A DNA stretch of 64,000 nt from Brochothrix campestris. GTDB taxonomy: Bacteria; Bacillota; Bacilli; Lactobacillales; Listeriaceae. Below are positions 17,823-25,854 of this stretch, piece after piece (position 1 is the first letter of the stretch; every line of letters begins with the position of its first letter). The DNA lies in the NCBI RefSeq assembly GCF_046058945.1, contig NZ_CP175511.1:248001-312000 (forward strand), given 5' to 3'. The position numbers and the translations under genes are program-made. A model generated the notes under the pieces. It was not told where the DNA came from and did not search any database. It worked only from the letters and a program-made list of their open reading frames with translations.

Positions 17823-19121
17823 ATGTCAGCAATTATCGATGTATACGCACGCGAAGTCTTAGACTCACGTGGTAACCCAACAGTAGAAGTAGAAGTATTT
17901 ACAGAAGATGGTGGCTTTGGTCGCGGAATCGTTCCTTCAGGAGCATCAACTGGTGAATACGAAGCAGTAGAATTACGCGATGGCGATAAAGCACGTTACT
18001 TAGGTAAAGGTGTTCTTAAAGCAGTAGCAAACGTTAACACAATCATCTCTGAAAAAGTTATCGGTATGGAAGTAACTGATCAACCAGCAATCGATAAATT
18101 AATGATCGATTTAGATGGTACTAAAAACAAAGGTAACCTTGGAGCAAACGCTATTTTAGGTGTTTCTATCGCAGCAGCTCGTGCAGCAGCAGACGAATTA
18201 GGCGTACCACTTTACAAATACTTCGGCGGAACAAACGGTAAAGTATTACCAGTTCCAATGATGAACATCATCAATGGTGGTTCACATGCTGATAACAGCA
18301 TCGACTTCCAAGAATTCATGATTATGCCAGTTGGCGCTCCTTCTTTCAAAGAAGGTCTACGTATGGGTGCAGAAGTATTCCACGCGTTAGCTAAAATCTT
18401 GAAAGCTAAAGGCTTAGCTACTTCTGTAGGTGACGAAGGTGGTTTCGCTCCTAACCTTGGTTCAAACGAAGAAGGATTTGAAGTTATCATTGAAGCAATC
18501 GAAGCTGCTGGTTACAAACCAGGCGAAGATGTTTTACTTGCAATGGATGCTGCTTCTTCTGAATTCTACGATAAAGAAAAAGGTGTTTACGTATTAGCTG
18601 ATTCTGGTGAAGGCGAAAAAACAACTGCAGAAATGATCGAGCTTTACAAAAACTTATGTGCTAAATACCCAATCGTATCTATCGAAGATGGTCTTGACGA
18701 AAATGACTGGGCTGGATTTAAAGAATTAACTGTTGCTTTAGGTGATACAGTTCAATTAGTTGGTGATGATTTATTCGTTACTAACACTGAAAAATTAGCT
18801 GAAGGTATTGAAAAAGGCATCGCTAACTCAATCCTTATCAAAGTTAACCAAATCGGTACTTTAACAGAAACATTTGACGCGATTGAAATGGCTAAACGCG
18901 CTGGTTACACTGCTGTTATCTCTCACCGTTCTGGTGAAACAGAAGATGCAACAATCGCTGATATCGCTGTTGCATTAAACGCTGGTCAAATCAAAACTGG
19001 TTCATTATCACGTACTGACCGTATTGCAAAATACAACCAATTATTACGTATCGAAGATGAATTAGATGAATTAGCTGAATACCACGGTAAAGCTACATTC
19101 TACAACATCAAAGCTAAATAA
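17823..19121 (+). CDS. eno: Enolase
   Basis: A 432-residue enzyme that converts 2-phosphoglycerate to phosphoenolpyruvate. The N-terminal 'DSRGNPTVEVEV', magnesium site regions 'AMDAASSEF', 'SIEDGLDENDW' and 'LVGDDLFVTN', and the catalytic lysine region 'ILIKVNQIGTLTE' are all present. AAAGGAGAG precedes the ATG. It closes the glycolytic block and is followed by a strong terminator. Confidence 0.98.
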   Translation: MSAIIDVYAREVLDSRGNPTVEVEVFTEDGGFGRGIVPSGASTGEYEAVELRDGDKARYLGKGVLKAVANVNTIISEKVIGMEVTDQPAIDKLMIDLDGTKNKGNLGANAILGVSIAAARAAADELGVPLYKYFGGTNGKVLPVPMMNIINGGSHADNSIDFQEFMIMPVGAPSFKEGLRMGAEVFHALAKILKAKGLATSVGDEGGFAPNLGSNEEGFEVIIEAIEAAGYKPGEDVLLAMDAASSEFYDKEKGVYVLADSGEGEKTTAEMIELYKNLCAKYPIVSIEDGLDENDWAGFKELTVALGDTVQLVGDDLFVTNTEKLAEGIEKGIANSILIKVNQIGTLTETFDAIEMAKRAGYTAVISHRSGETEDATIADIAVALNAGQIKTGSLSRTDRIAKYNQLLRIEDELDELAEYHGKATFYNIKAK

Positions 19122-19135
19122 TTTTTGAAAATGAG

Positions 19136-19168
19136 AACTGCTACTCCCGCAAGGGTAGCAGTTTTTTT
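19136..19168 (+). terminator. Terminator after eno
   Basis: AACTGCTA...CCC, loop GCAA, GGGTAGCAGTT, then T7. Confidence 0.92.
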
Positions 19169-19517
19169 GTTTTTAAAGAGAAGGATGTCTCAATTTTTTG
19201 ATAGCAATCATCATAAAATGAAACGTGGGCAACAATAGTCAATTATGATTGTTTTTATGTTAGGAAAAGGCTATTCTAGCCTGCCTAGCGCCATCGCGAA
19301 GTTGATTAACTTAATTCCGAGTGTTTGAGTAAGAAATATTGTTGGACATCTAGACAAGTAGTCGATAAGGAGGTATAATTAGGTCTAAGAGATACTTGAA
19401 TTCATATAAAATCAAAGCCAGAACTATAAAATGTTTAATTTTTCCATATATCGGGAAATAAATATAAAGTCTTGGTTGTATCTCAAAGCCTTTTAAAATC
19501 GAAAGGGGTCCTGGAAT
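19169..19517. other. Intergenic stretch between eno and spx
   Basis: About 350 bases without a credible gene. A small hairpin AGGCTA-TTC-TAGCCT is present near 19268. A good promoter, TAGACA (19351-19356), 17 bases, TATAAT (19374-19379), leaves an untranslated leader of about 130 bases before spx. Nothing else is recognised. Confidence 0.6.
19351..19379 (+). promoter_or_regulatory. spx promoter
   Basis: TAGACA at 19351-19356, a 17-base spacer and a consensus TATAAT at 19374-19379. Confidence 0.7.
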
Positions 19518-19928
19518 ATGGTAACAATCTATACTACTCCGAGTTGTACATCTTGTCGTAAAGCAGTTGCTTGGTTGAAAGAGCATAATATTCCATTTAA
19601 AGAACAAAACTTATTTAAACAAAAATTAACACGTGATCAATTAAAAGAAATTTTGAGCCTGTCTGAAAATGGAACAGATGATGTGATTTCGCAAAAATCT
19701 AAAGCCTTTCAACATGTAAAAAAAGATATTGATAACTATACATTGGATGAGCTATTCACTTTGATGATTGAAAATCCAACCATTATGAAACGTCCTATTT
19801 TAATCGATGAAAAACGATTAGAAGTAGGCTTTAACCAAGAAGATATCCGTAGTTTCTTACCACGTAAAGTGAGAAATTATGAATTATCTGCATTACAAGC
19901 TAAACTTAATCTTGAAGAAGCAATTTAA
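19518..19928 (+). CDS. spx: Transcriptional regulator Spx (ArsC family)
   Basis: A 136-residue Spx protein that binds the alpha subunit of RNA polymerase under thiol stress. The redox switch C10-T-S-C13 is in 'TTPSCTSCRKA', and the conserved 'RPILIDEKRLEVGFN' follows. Spx is normally degraded by ClpXP; clpP lies 11 kb upstream. Ribosome site AAAGGGG lies before the ATG. A terminator hairpin follows at 19955-19979, inside the leader of the next gene. Confidence 0.93.
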   Translation: MVTIYTTPSCTSCRKAVAWLKEHNIPFKEQNLFKQKLTRDQLKEILSLSENGTDDVISQKSKAFQHVKKDIDNYTLDELFTLMIENPTIMKRPILIDEKRLEVGFNQEDIRSFLPRKVRNYELSALQAKLNLEEAI

Positions 19929-19954
19929 TAGGTGGAAACTTGTAATCAAACAGA

Positions 19955-19981
19955 CGTTGCCTATGTGCGACGTCTGTTTAT
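19955..19981 (+). terminator. Terminator after spx
   Basis: AAACAGACGT and ACGTCTGTTT pair around TGCCTATGTGCG, then ATTT. It precedes the GTG start chosen for the next gene, which argues against upstream in-frame starts. Confidence 0.75.
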
Positions 19982-20000
19982 TTATAAGGGGGAGAACAAC

Positions 20001-20657
20001 GTGAGCTACATTGCAGAAGGTGTGAATCTGTTTGTAAGGGATCATACTTTGTATTTCAATAAAGATGAAAAACTATATCGTAAAACTCGACTAACCGCAG
20101 TCGAGGAAATAGCTGAGGAGGCCTACATTACGGCTAAATTTGGTGAAGCTTGGATGAGTGTGTTAGAACTGATTGAAAAGCATCAAGAAAATTGGCTCGA
20201 TGTGCCGGCATTGCTTTTTAATGAAACTTTGTTAATCACGCTCCCTTTTCCGACAAGTGTGATTTATCATTTTAGTAGGGCTGGTGTGTTAATAAAGACA
20301 CACCATTTATCAGCAGCTATCTCTGCCTTTGATTTAGATAAAGTCTCACATGAATTGATTACATTAAGTGACGATGGCAGTCTCCTCCGCAAGTATTTAT
20401 ATCGTGACGACCAACTTATGCTAAACGACGAGCAACAATTGAATAAGCAGTATACTCAGATGTGTTGCTCTGACAAAGGGATTTTATTAGTTGATACATC
20501 AGAACAAAAAACGATTTGTTTTGAAGATGGGTGTGAACGGGAGTGGCTGCATTTTTCAACGAAGGTATTTGATGTTGTGAATGTTAGTTCGAACGAATAT
20601 GTTGGGTTGATGATGGATGGACTTTATTTATTAGACATAGAAAAAACGAACCGTTAG
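20001..20657 (+). CDS. Protein of unknown function
   Basis: A 218-residue soluble acidic protein starting at GTG 20001, preceded by AAGGGGGAG. The open frame reaches back to 19932, but that part overlaps the spx terminator. No signal peptide or membrane helix is seen. The sequence is rich in short beta-strand-like stretches ('LYRKTRLTAVEE', 'LLITLPFPTSVIYHFSRAGV'), which might suggest a small beta-propeller or repeat fold, but I do not recognise a family. Its stop lies inside a strong bidirectional terminator. Confidence 0.65.
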   Translation: MSYIAEGVNLFVRDHTLYFNKDEKLYRKTRLTAVEEIAEEAYITAKFGEAWMSVLELIEKHQENWLDVPALLFNETLLITLPFPTSVIYHFSRAGVLIKTHHLSAAISAFDLDKVSHELITLSDDGSLLRKYLYRDDQLMLNDEQQLNKQYTQMCCSDKGILLVDTSEQKTICFEDGCEREWLHFSTKVFDVVNVSSNEYVGLMMDGLYLLDIEKTNR

Positions 20658-20671
20658 GCGGTTCGTTTTTT
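20641..20671. terminator. Bidirectional terminator between convergent genes
   Basis: AAAAAACGAACCG pairs with CGGTTCGTTTTTT around TTAGG. The left arm encodes the last residues of the gene on the + strand. Confidence 0.9.
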
Positions 20672-21162
20672 CATTTTGATTCCTGTTCAATTAGGTTAGC
20701 AAAGGTCGCGTTAGTGGCATCTTTAAGATCAGTACCCGCTAAAATGATTTGCATGCCACGTTTACCCGCGGATATCGCTAATTCACTCAATTCAAGACCT
20801 TGTTCATGGAGATAAGTTGGATAGTGTTTTTTCATCGCCAATGGTGAGCAGCCACCGCGGATGTATCCGGTAGCAGGTAGTAATTCTTTGATGTCTAACA
20901 TATCCACACGTTTGTTTTGACTAATACGAGCGAGTTTTTTTAAATCGATTTTTTCTTTAGCGGGAATACAGGCAACTAATAGACCAGTTTTATCACCTTT
21001 TAAGACGAGTGTTTTATAAACAGTGGAAGCATTCATTCCGATTGACTCGCTTGCATGAGAGGCATCAAGGTGTTCAGGATCCCAAGCATAGGTTGTTATA
21101 TCATAAGCGATGTTTAATTTATCGAGTTCTCGCATCGCATTTGTTTTTTTTATTTTTGCCAT
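20671..21162 (-). CDS. ybaK: YbaK/EbsC-type Cys-tRNA(Pro) deacylase
   Basis: A 163-residue member of the YbaK/ProX editing family, which hydrolyses Cys-tRNA mischarged on tRNA(Pro). Typical segments are 'ASESIGMNASTVYKTLVLKGD' in the substrate pocket (given here in part), 'KKLARISQNKRVDML', and 'LPATGYIRGGCSPL'. The ribosome site AAAGGACGG precedes the ATG. The yuzB-like gene is 14 bases upstream on the same strand, so the three minus-strand genes here may form one transcript. Confidence 0.88.
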   Translation of the reverse strand: MAKIKKTNAMRELDKLNIAYDITTYAWDPEHLDASHASESIGMNASTVYKTLVLKGDKTGLLVACIPAKEKIDLKKLARISQNKRVDMLDIKELLPATGYIRGGCSPLAMKKHYPTYLHEQGLELSELAISAGKRGMQIILAGTDLKDATNATFANLIEQESK

Positions 21163-21176
21163 CTTTCAGCCGTCCT

Positions 21177-21425
21177 TTACTCTGCTTTTTCAAGATAATC
21201 TTCATCATATAAATAGGTGTAAATATTATGAATCAATTCATCCGGCGTATTGCCACGAATCACTTCACCTTCAACTAAGGCATAAGGTGAGGTCGCACAA
21301 GTGTCACAATAGGTTAGGCAGTCATAGCTAACGACGTCAAGACGGTCGTCATTTTCCAGCTCTTTAAGTGCTTGTTCTGAGCCAGATAGTAAGTTGTTGA
21401 CACAGAATTCAATCAATGGGTTCAT
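21177..21425 (-). CDS. yuzB: YuzB-like protein (DUF1450)
   Basis: An 82-residue cysteine-containing protein matching the Bacillus YuzB family: 'NPLIEFCVNNL' at the N-terminus and the motif 'YDCLTYCDTCATSPYALVEG' in the centre, with a CxxxCxxC arrangement, then 'GNTPDELIHNIYTYL'. The biochemical role is not established. It begins one base after the yuzD-like stop and has a weak ribosome site, which suggests translational coupling. Confidence 0.85.
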   Translation of the reverse strand: MNPLIEFCVNNLLSGSEQALKELENDDRLDVVSYDCLTYCDTCATSPYALVEGEVIRGNTPDELIHNIYTYLYDEDYLEKAE

Positions 21426-21426
21426 T

Positions 21427-21774
21427 TTAAATCACTTTCTCTTTCTTTTGAGAGACAGGTATATAGCCTAGCGTTTCTAAATAGGAGTAGACTTTTTTTA
21501 ATCGTGGTTGTCCTTCTGCTAAGATGATTTGATTTGCGACGACAACCGGATAAAATAGTTCATCTTCAATAATTTGATGCACCATAGCGAGATGTTGTTC
21601 ATCTTCTGGAGGGGAAAAAATATCGATGTAGGTCACTGTGCAAGCTTGATTTGGAAAATGACGTGATAAGGCAGCACGCAACCATTCTTCGGTATCCTTC
21701 GAGGAAGGCATATTCACACAGCTAGGACACAAAATCTCAGCACCATAAATAAAAAGTTCGACTGTTTTTTTCAT
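21427..21774 (-). CDS. yuzD: YuzD-like thioredoxin-fold protein (DUF1462)
   Basis: A 115-residue protein of the YuzD family with an N-terminal C-x-x-C ('AEILCPSCVNMPSS') in a thioredoxin-like setting ('VELFIYGAE'), and 'LFYPVVVANQIILAEGQPRL' in the second half. A thiol or Fe-S related role is inferred from this motif and from the neighbours. AAAGGAGAC precedes the ATG. It lies divergent from the NifU-domain gene. Confidence 0.85.
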   Translation of the reverse strand: MKKTVELFIYGAEILCPSCVNMPSSKDTEEWLRAALSRHFPNQACTVTYIDIFSPPEDEQHLAMVHQIIEDELFYPVVVANQIILAEGQPRLKKVYSYLETLGYIPVSQKKEKVI

Positions 21775-21973
21775 ACAACTGTCTCCTTTATTAGGATTTA
21801 CCCTTATTTTAAGTCATAAAAATGAAATTTACCATTATTAGGCTTGAATCATCTAGTTTCAAATCTCGCTTTTTGATGTTAAAAACTTTATAATGAAAAG
21901 AGTAAAGTATGTTGCGTAGTGACATCATGAAACTTAATGATAGTGATTTGTGATAATAAAAGGCGAAAGGTAG

Positions 21974-22216
21974 GTGGGCAAAGTGAATCAAGATGAGCAA
22001 CGCGAAATTGAACGAACGCTCGATAAATTGCGCCCTTATTTGCTCAAAGACGGTGGAAACTGCGAACTTGTAGGATATACAGACGGTATTGTAGAAATAC
22101 GATTGTTAGGCGCTTGCGCAACCTGTCCGAGTTCAGATTTCACATTGACTGCGAGTATTGAACAACGGTTATTGGACACATTACCTTACATTAAAGGTGT
22201 AAAACAAGTTTTTTAA
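21974..22216 (+). CDS. NifU-like C-terminal domain protein (Fe-S cluster carrier)
   Basis: An 80-residue stand-alone NifU C-terminal domain with the cluster-binding motif C-x-x-C in 'LLGACATCPSSDFTL' after 'LRPYLLKDGGNCELVGY'. Such proteins (YutI/Nfu type) hold and pass Fe-S clusters. Two GTG codons are possible starts (21974 and 21983); the ribosome site AAAGGTAGG fits 21983 better by spacing. The HesB-like gene follows after 17 bases, so the two probably act together. Confidence 0.9.
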   Translation: MGKVNQDEQREIERTLDKLRPYLLKDGGNCELVGYTDGIVEIRLLGACATCPSSDFTLTASIEQRLLDTLPYIKGVKQVF

Positions 22217-22233
22217 GATTATGAGGAGGTTGG

Positions 22234-22836
22234 ATGATGACAGAACGAATGGTTAACTTTACGGAAAAAGCACAGGCTGAAATTAAAGAGGCGATGCAAA
22301 AAAACGAGTTAGAAGGATATGCTTTTAATTTATATTTAGAGCGTAATGAATACGGTGGTATGAATTATGGGATGCAATTAACGGAAGAAAAACAGGCAGA
22401 TGATATTGAAGAATTTTTTGATGGATTTACCTCGTTGATTCGTAAAGAAGATGTACCATTACTGACTGGAACAACTGTCGATTATGGCATCCAACATGGC
22501 AATGAAGGGTTTATCATCGATAATCCTAATGTGCAACAACAATCAGGTTGTGGATGTGGTGGACATGGACATAAACATGAGCACACAGACGAAGCAGGTT
22601 GTGGATGTGGCGGACATGGACATAAACATGAGCACACAGACGAAGCAGGTTGTGGATGTGGCGGACATGGACATAAACATGAGCACACAGACGAAGCAGG
22701 TTGTGGTTGTGGCGGACAAAAACATAAACATGAGCACCAACATGATTCATCAGAACAGGGAACAGTGAAAACCTGTAAATGTGGTCGTAAAGATGGTTCT
22801 CATCCGGATGCAGAGTGTCAATGTCAAAAAGCATAA
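22234..22836 (+). CDS. HesB/IscA-like protein with Cys/His-rich repeat tail
   Basis: A 200-residue protein. Residues 1-105 resemble the A-type Fe-S carrier fold ('VNFTEKAQAEIKEAM', 'FIIDNPNV', then 'GCGCGG', the position of the family's C-terminal CGC). The place of the first family cysteine ('GGCSG') reads 'EYGGMNYGM', with no Cys. After the CGC motif the tail repeats a 17-residue unit (GCGCGG-HGHKHEH-TDEA) three times plus a degenerate fourth, and ends with four more cysteines. The tail looks metal-binding. It follows the NifU-domain gene. Function beyond Fe-S or metal handling is not known to me. Confidence 0.85.
   Translation: MMTERMVNFTEKAQAEIKEAMQKNELEGYAFNLYLERNEYGGMNYGMQLTEEKQADDIEEFFDGFTSLIRKEDVPLLTGTTVDYGIQHGNEGFIIDNPNVQQQSGCGCGGHGHKHEHTDEAGCGCGGHGHKHEHTDEAGCGCGGHGHKHEHTDEAGCGCGGQKHKHEHQHDSSEQGTVKTCKCGRKDGSHPDAECQCQKA
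22546..22746 (+). repeat. 51-bp in-frame tandem repeat in the HesB-like gene
   Basis: Units begin at 22546, 22597, 22648 and 22699; the first three are nearly identical and the fourth is degenerate. Each encodes two cysteines and four histidines. Because the unit is a multiple of three, copy number can change without breaking the frame. Confidence 0.93.
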
Positions 22837-22841
22837 ATAAA

Positions 22842-22875
22842 AAAGGGTTTCTCCTAGTTTGAGGAGAAACCCTTT
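22842..22875. terminator. Terminator hairpin after the HesB-like gene (copy 1)
   Basis: AAAGGGTTTCTCC pairs perfectly with GGAGAAACCCTTT around TAGTTTGA. The same 34 bases recur unchanged at 23073-23106. Confidence 0.85.
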
Positions 22876-22950
22876 CAGATTGTAGACAAAGTCTAAAGAG
22901 ACTTCATTTTCTTTCGAATGCTATTACAGTGACTTTGTTTACGAGATGAT
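22876..22950 (+). repeat. Dispersed intergenic repeat, module A copy 1
   Basis: 75 bases starting CAGATTGTAG and ending ACGAGATGAT. 65 of 75 positions match, without gaps, the reverse complement of 26789-26863. Both copies abut a terminator hairpin at the CAGATTGTAG end. Confidence 0.88.
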
Positions 22951-22975
22951 AAGACTGAATAGAAATGTTGTTATA

Positions 22976-23066
22976 GTAGGAAACACGAGCCTTTGAGGTG
23001 AGTGTACAGATGGTACTCGACTCCGCTAAGGAGAGGCATTGACGACCTAGAACAGCGTTTATCTTC
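22976..23066 (+). repeat. Dispersed intergenic repeat, module B copy 1
   Basis: 91 bases starting GTAGGAAACAC and ending ATCTTC, matching 29806-29895 with six substitutions and one gap. Short pairings (GCCT/AGGC, CTCC/GGAG) suggest a folded RNA or DNA. An open frame on the minus strand across this stretch is an artefact of the repeat. Confidence 0.88.
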
Positions 23067-23072
23067 TGTCTG

Positions 23073-23106
23073 AAAGGGTTTCTCCTAGTTTGAGGAGAAA
23101 CCCTTT
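23073..23106. terminator. Terminator hairpin after the MATE gene (copy 2)
   Basis: Identical in all 34 bases to 22842-22875. It serves the minus-strand MATE gene and, with copy 1, brackets 197 bases of repeat modules. Confidence 0.85.
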
Positions 23107-23132
23107 TTCGATACAACGAGTAATCGAACCTG

Positions 23133-24497
23133 CTATAAAATACGTTTAAGTGCCCATACTTTTGAGCGCCAGCGATAGGCCATTAAGCCACCACGAATAC
23201 CTTCGTCAATAATATAAGCAATCCAAATGCCAGCTAAGCCGATTTGCAACGGTACACTTAAGACATAAGCAAAAGGGAGGCTGACGAGCCACATAATAAT
23301 TAAGCCGACGATGAAAGGAAAGCGTACATCGCCTGTCGCATTTAAAGAGTTAATTAAAATAATATTGGTTGCGCGAATCGTTTCTAAGACTAACCCAAGT
23401 AAAAAGAGGTTCTTCGAGAGGGCAATCACCTCAGGGTCTGAGGTGAAGAAACTCATTAATGGTGCTGAGAAGACGTATAAAAGAAAACTACCAAACAATG
23501 AGAGACCTGTACCGATGAGCCAGCCGTGCCAACCTTGACGATACGCTTGGTCAGGGTTGCGTGCTCCGACTTGATGACCGATTAAAATTTGAGTGGCTTG
23601 GCCGATTGAAATCGGCAATAAGATGACGAATTGGGTGATGCTTGAAACATATACTTTCGTAGTTAGAGCTGTTGAACCAAGCACCGCGATAATTGAGGTG
23701 ATGATAATTTGTGATCCGCTGTATGAAATCGATTCACCAGACGAAGGCAAGCCTAAACGTAAAATGGCGTAACTAAGCTTGTAGGTGAGCGCACGCGCCT
23801 TTTTTAGTGTGAAACGGTAACCAACATGACGATTGAGTAAATAGAGCGCTAAGAGCAAACCAATGAAGTTTGCGAGTGCGGTCGCAATGCCGACCCCAGC
23901 CATTCCTAAAACAGGAATACCAAAGGGACCAAAGAGAAAGAGGTAATTCCCGATGACATTGAGAATACTTGTGACAACGGGAACGTACATCGCTTGCTTG
24001 ACAAAACCATGACTTCGTAAAATTGGCAAAATAGCCGATTGGACTGCGATGACAATTGAAGCACCACCCGTCCATTGTAGGAATGGTGTGCCGAGGGCGA
24101 TTAAATGATCGCTTAAGCCTAGCCAACTTAAAAAATGAGCCGAGAAGAATAAAAACACCAACGTTAAAATAATACCAAGTAGTGCAGCTAAGATTAACCC
24201 CGTTGTAATGACATCCGTGATTTCTTTATGACGACGGGCGCCGAGCAGCTGTGAAATTAAAATTTGTAAGCCGACAGAAACAAAGCCGTATATGTAAATC
24301 GTTAAGACAATGATTTGATTCGCGACCCCAGCGGCTGTGGCAGCATCATCAGAATAAAAACTCAGTTGAAAAATGTCAATGTTGGTAATGAGCACACGTA
24401 AAAATTGTTCAGTGAAGATTGGCCAAGCAAACATAAGCAAGGCGATGGTCATTAATTTATATGAGAGATGACCAGTGAAATCGATTTTTTTTGGCAT
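23133..24497 (-). CDS. MATE family efflux transporter
   Basis: A 454-residue multidrug and toxin extrusion protein with about 12 membrane helices arranged as two similar halves. Family-like segments include 'QILISQLLGARRHKEI' in the first half and 'QATQILIGHQVGARNPDQ' in the second, the paired 'G(A)R' loops of MATE proteins. It would export cationic compounds using a Na+ or H+ gradient. TAAGGAGGG precedes the ATG. No neighbouring gene indicates its substrate. Confidence 0.92.
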   Translation of the reverse strand: MPKKIDFTGHLSYKLMTIALLMFAWPIFTEQFLRVLITNIDIFQLSFYSDDAATAAGVANQIIVLTIYIYGFVSVGLQILISQLLGARRHKEITDVITTGLILAALLGIILTLVFLFFSAHFLSWLGLSDHLIALGTPFLQWTGGASIVIAVQSAILPILRSHGFVKQAMYVPVVTSILNVIGNYLFLFGPFGIPVLGMAGVGIATALANFIGLLLALYLLNRHVGYRFTLKKARALTYKLSYAILRLGLPSSGESISYSGSQIIITSIIAVLGSTALTTKVYVSSITQFVILLPISIGQATQILIGHQVGARNPDQAYRQGWHGWLIGTGLSLFGSFLLYVFSAPLMSFFTSDPEVIALSKNLFLLGLVLETIRATNIILINSLNATGDVRFPFIVGLIIMWLVSLPFAYVLSVPLQIGLAGIWIAYIIDEGIRGGLMAYRWRSKVWALKRIL

Positions 24498-24652
24498 AAG
24501 ACCCTCCTTAGGGGTATCGAAAATGATATTTAAAAGCTATTTTTTTATTAGCGGATATCAGTTTGTAATTTTGAGGACGTCTTGTCTTATTATAAACGTC
24601 TGGAGGAGAGTTGCAAGTGCTGCTATAGTTAGGATAGAATCTTGTTTTTTGT

Positions 24653-24658
24653 TATAAT
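24653..24658 (+). promoter_or_regulatory. Extended -10 before the AI-2E family gene
   Basis: TGTTATAAT (24650-24658) is an extended -10 box 33 bases before the start codon; no good -35 box is visible. Confidence 0.45.
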
Positions 24659-24690
24659 GGTGCTATTACATTGATTAAGGAGGAGAAGGT

Positions 24691-25785
24691 GTGTTTAAAA
24701 ATTCAAAATTATTTTTTTGGACAGTTGAAATTTTAGCGCTTGCGCTACTTGTCTTTTTATTTACGCAAATGTCCTTTTTATTCGGTCCGATACGAACGTT
24801 TATCTCAACAATTTTCATGCCGATGTTATTAGCCGGTTTTATCTTTTACATGTTGAATCCCGTGATTGGACTGTTAGAAAAAATCAAGGTGAAGCGTCTA
24901 TGGGCAACCTTAATAGTGTTTCTACTATTAATTGCCATCATCATTGTTTTTTCATACATTATCTTTCCGCCACTTGTAAACCAACTGGTGGAACTAGGAA
25001 AGGCAATGCCAGGATATTGGACAAAGGCAAACAGTTATTTTGAGCAGGTGCTTGCGAATCCGCGGATTCAACAGTTGGATATTGAAGGCATGTTAAAAGA
25101 AGCCAATGTAAACGTGTCTAATGTTGTCAATTCAGTCATTGCAAACATTACGAGTAGTATTTCAGGTATTATTGGAGTGGTAGCAAGTATTACGATTACG
25201 ATTATTACCGTTCCCTTTATTGTTTTCTTCATGTTTAAAGACGGTCATAAATTCAATGGCAAGGCGGTTAAATTTTTCCCTCGTCGCATACAAGATGAGG
25301 TCGGTACGATTTTATCACAGATGAGCCAAACGATTTCGGCCTATATTAGTGGTCAAACGTTGGATTGTTTATGTGTCGGAATCCTCACCTTTGTAGGCTA
25401 CTTAATTATTGGTCAGCCTTATGCGTTACTATTAGGAATGATTGCCGGTTGTACGAATATTATTCCGTACTTAGGCCCATGGATTGGTTTATTACCCGCC
25501 GTTATTGTTGGGATTTTCATTTCACCATGGCAGGCATTAGCCGTTATCATTGTCGTTCTGATTGTGCAACAATTAGACTCAAACGTGATGAATCCACTGA
25601 TTGTTGGCCGTTCATTAAATGTTCATCCGCTGACGATTATTATTGTCTTGCTTGTTGCGGGCAATCTAGCCGGTTTGATGGGGATGCTTCTAGCAGTCCC
25701 GACTTATGCCGTTGCTAAGACAATAGTTGTTAATATTAATAAAATGTGGCGACTCAATCAGGAGGCAAAAATAAAGGCTGAATGA
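24691..25785 (+). CDS. AI-2E family transporter (PerM/UPF0118)
   Basis: A 364-residue membrane protein with about eight helices: a hydrophobic N-terminal pair, a hydrophilic central stretch (about residues 100-150), and the conserved C-terminal core 'GCTNIIPYLGPWIGLLPAV' followed by 'QQLDSNVMNPLIVGRSLNVH' (here broken for length). Family members have been linked to autoinducer export or Na+/H+ exchange, so the substrate is open. It starts at GTG with a strong AAGGAGGAG site. It appears to stand alone. Confidence 0.88.
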   Translation: MFKNSKLFFWTVEILALALLVFLFTQMSFLFGPIRTFISTIFMPMLLAGFIFYMLNPVIGLLEKIKVKRLWATLIVFLLLIAIIIVFSYIIFPPLVNQLVELGKAMPGYWTKANSYFEQVLANPRIQQLDIEGMLKEANVNVSNVVNSVIANITSSISGIIGVVASITITIITVPFIVFFMFKDGHKFNGKAVKFFPRRIQDEVGTILSQMSQTISAYISGQTLDCLCVGILTFVGYLIIGQPYALLLGMIAGCTNIIPYLGPWIGLLPAVIVGIFISPWQALAVIIVVLIVQQLDSNVMNPLIVGRSLNVHPLTIIIVLLVAGNLAGLMGMLLAVPTYAVAKTIVVNINKMWRLNQEAKIKAE

Positions 25786-25854
25786 TAGAGATGTGTTTGC
25801 GATTTATTTATGATAAAATAAAAACGAAAACAGAACAGAAGGAGCCGATTAAAG

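Noticed and set aside
22546..22746. Regularly spaced repeats that might suggest a CRISPR array
   Set aside because: The units are contiguous, without spacers, and lie in frame inside a protein-coding gene.
22904..23116. A 70-codon open frame on the minus strand
   Set aside because: It lies wholly inside repeat modules A and B and the terminator copy and has no ribosome site.
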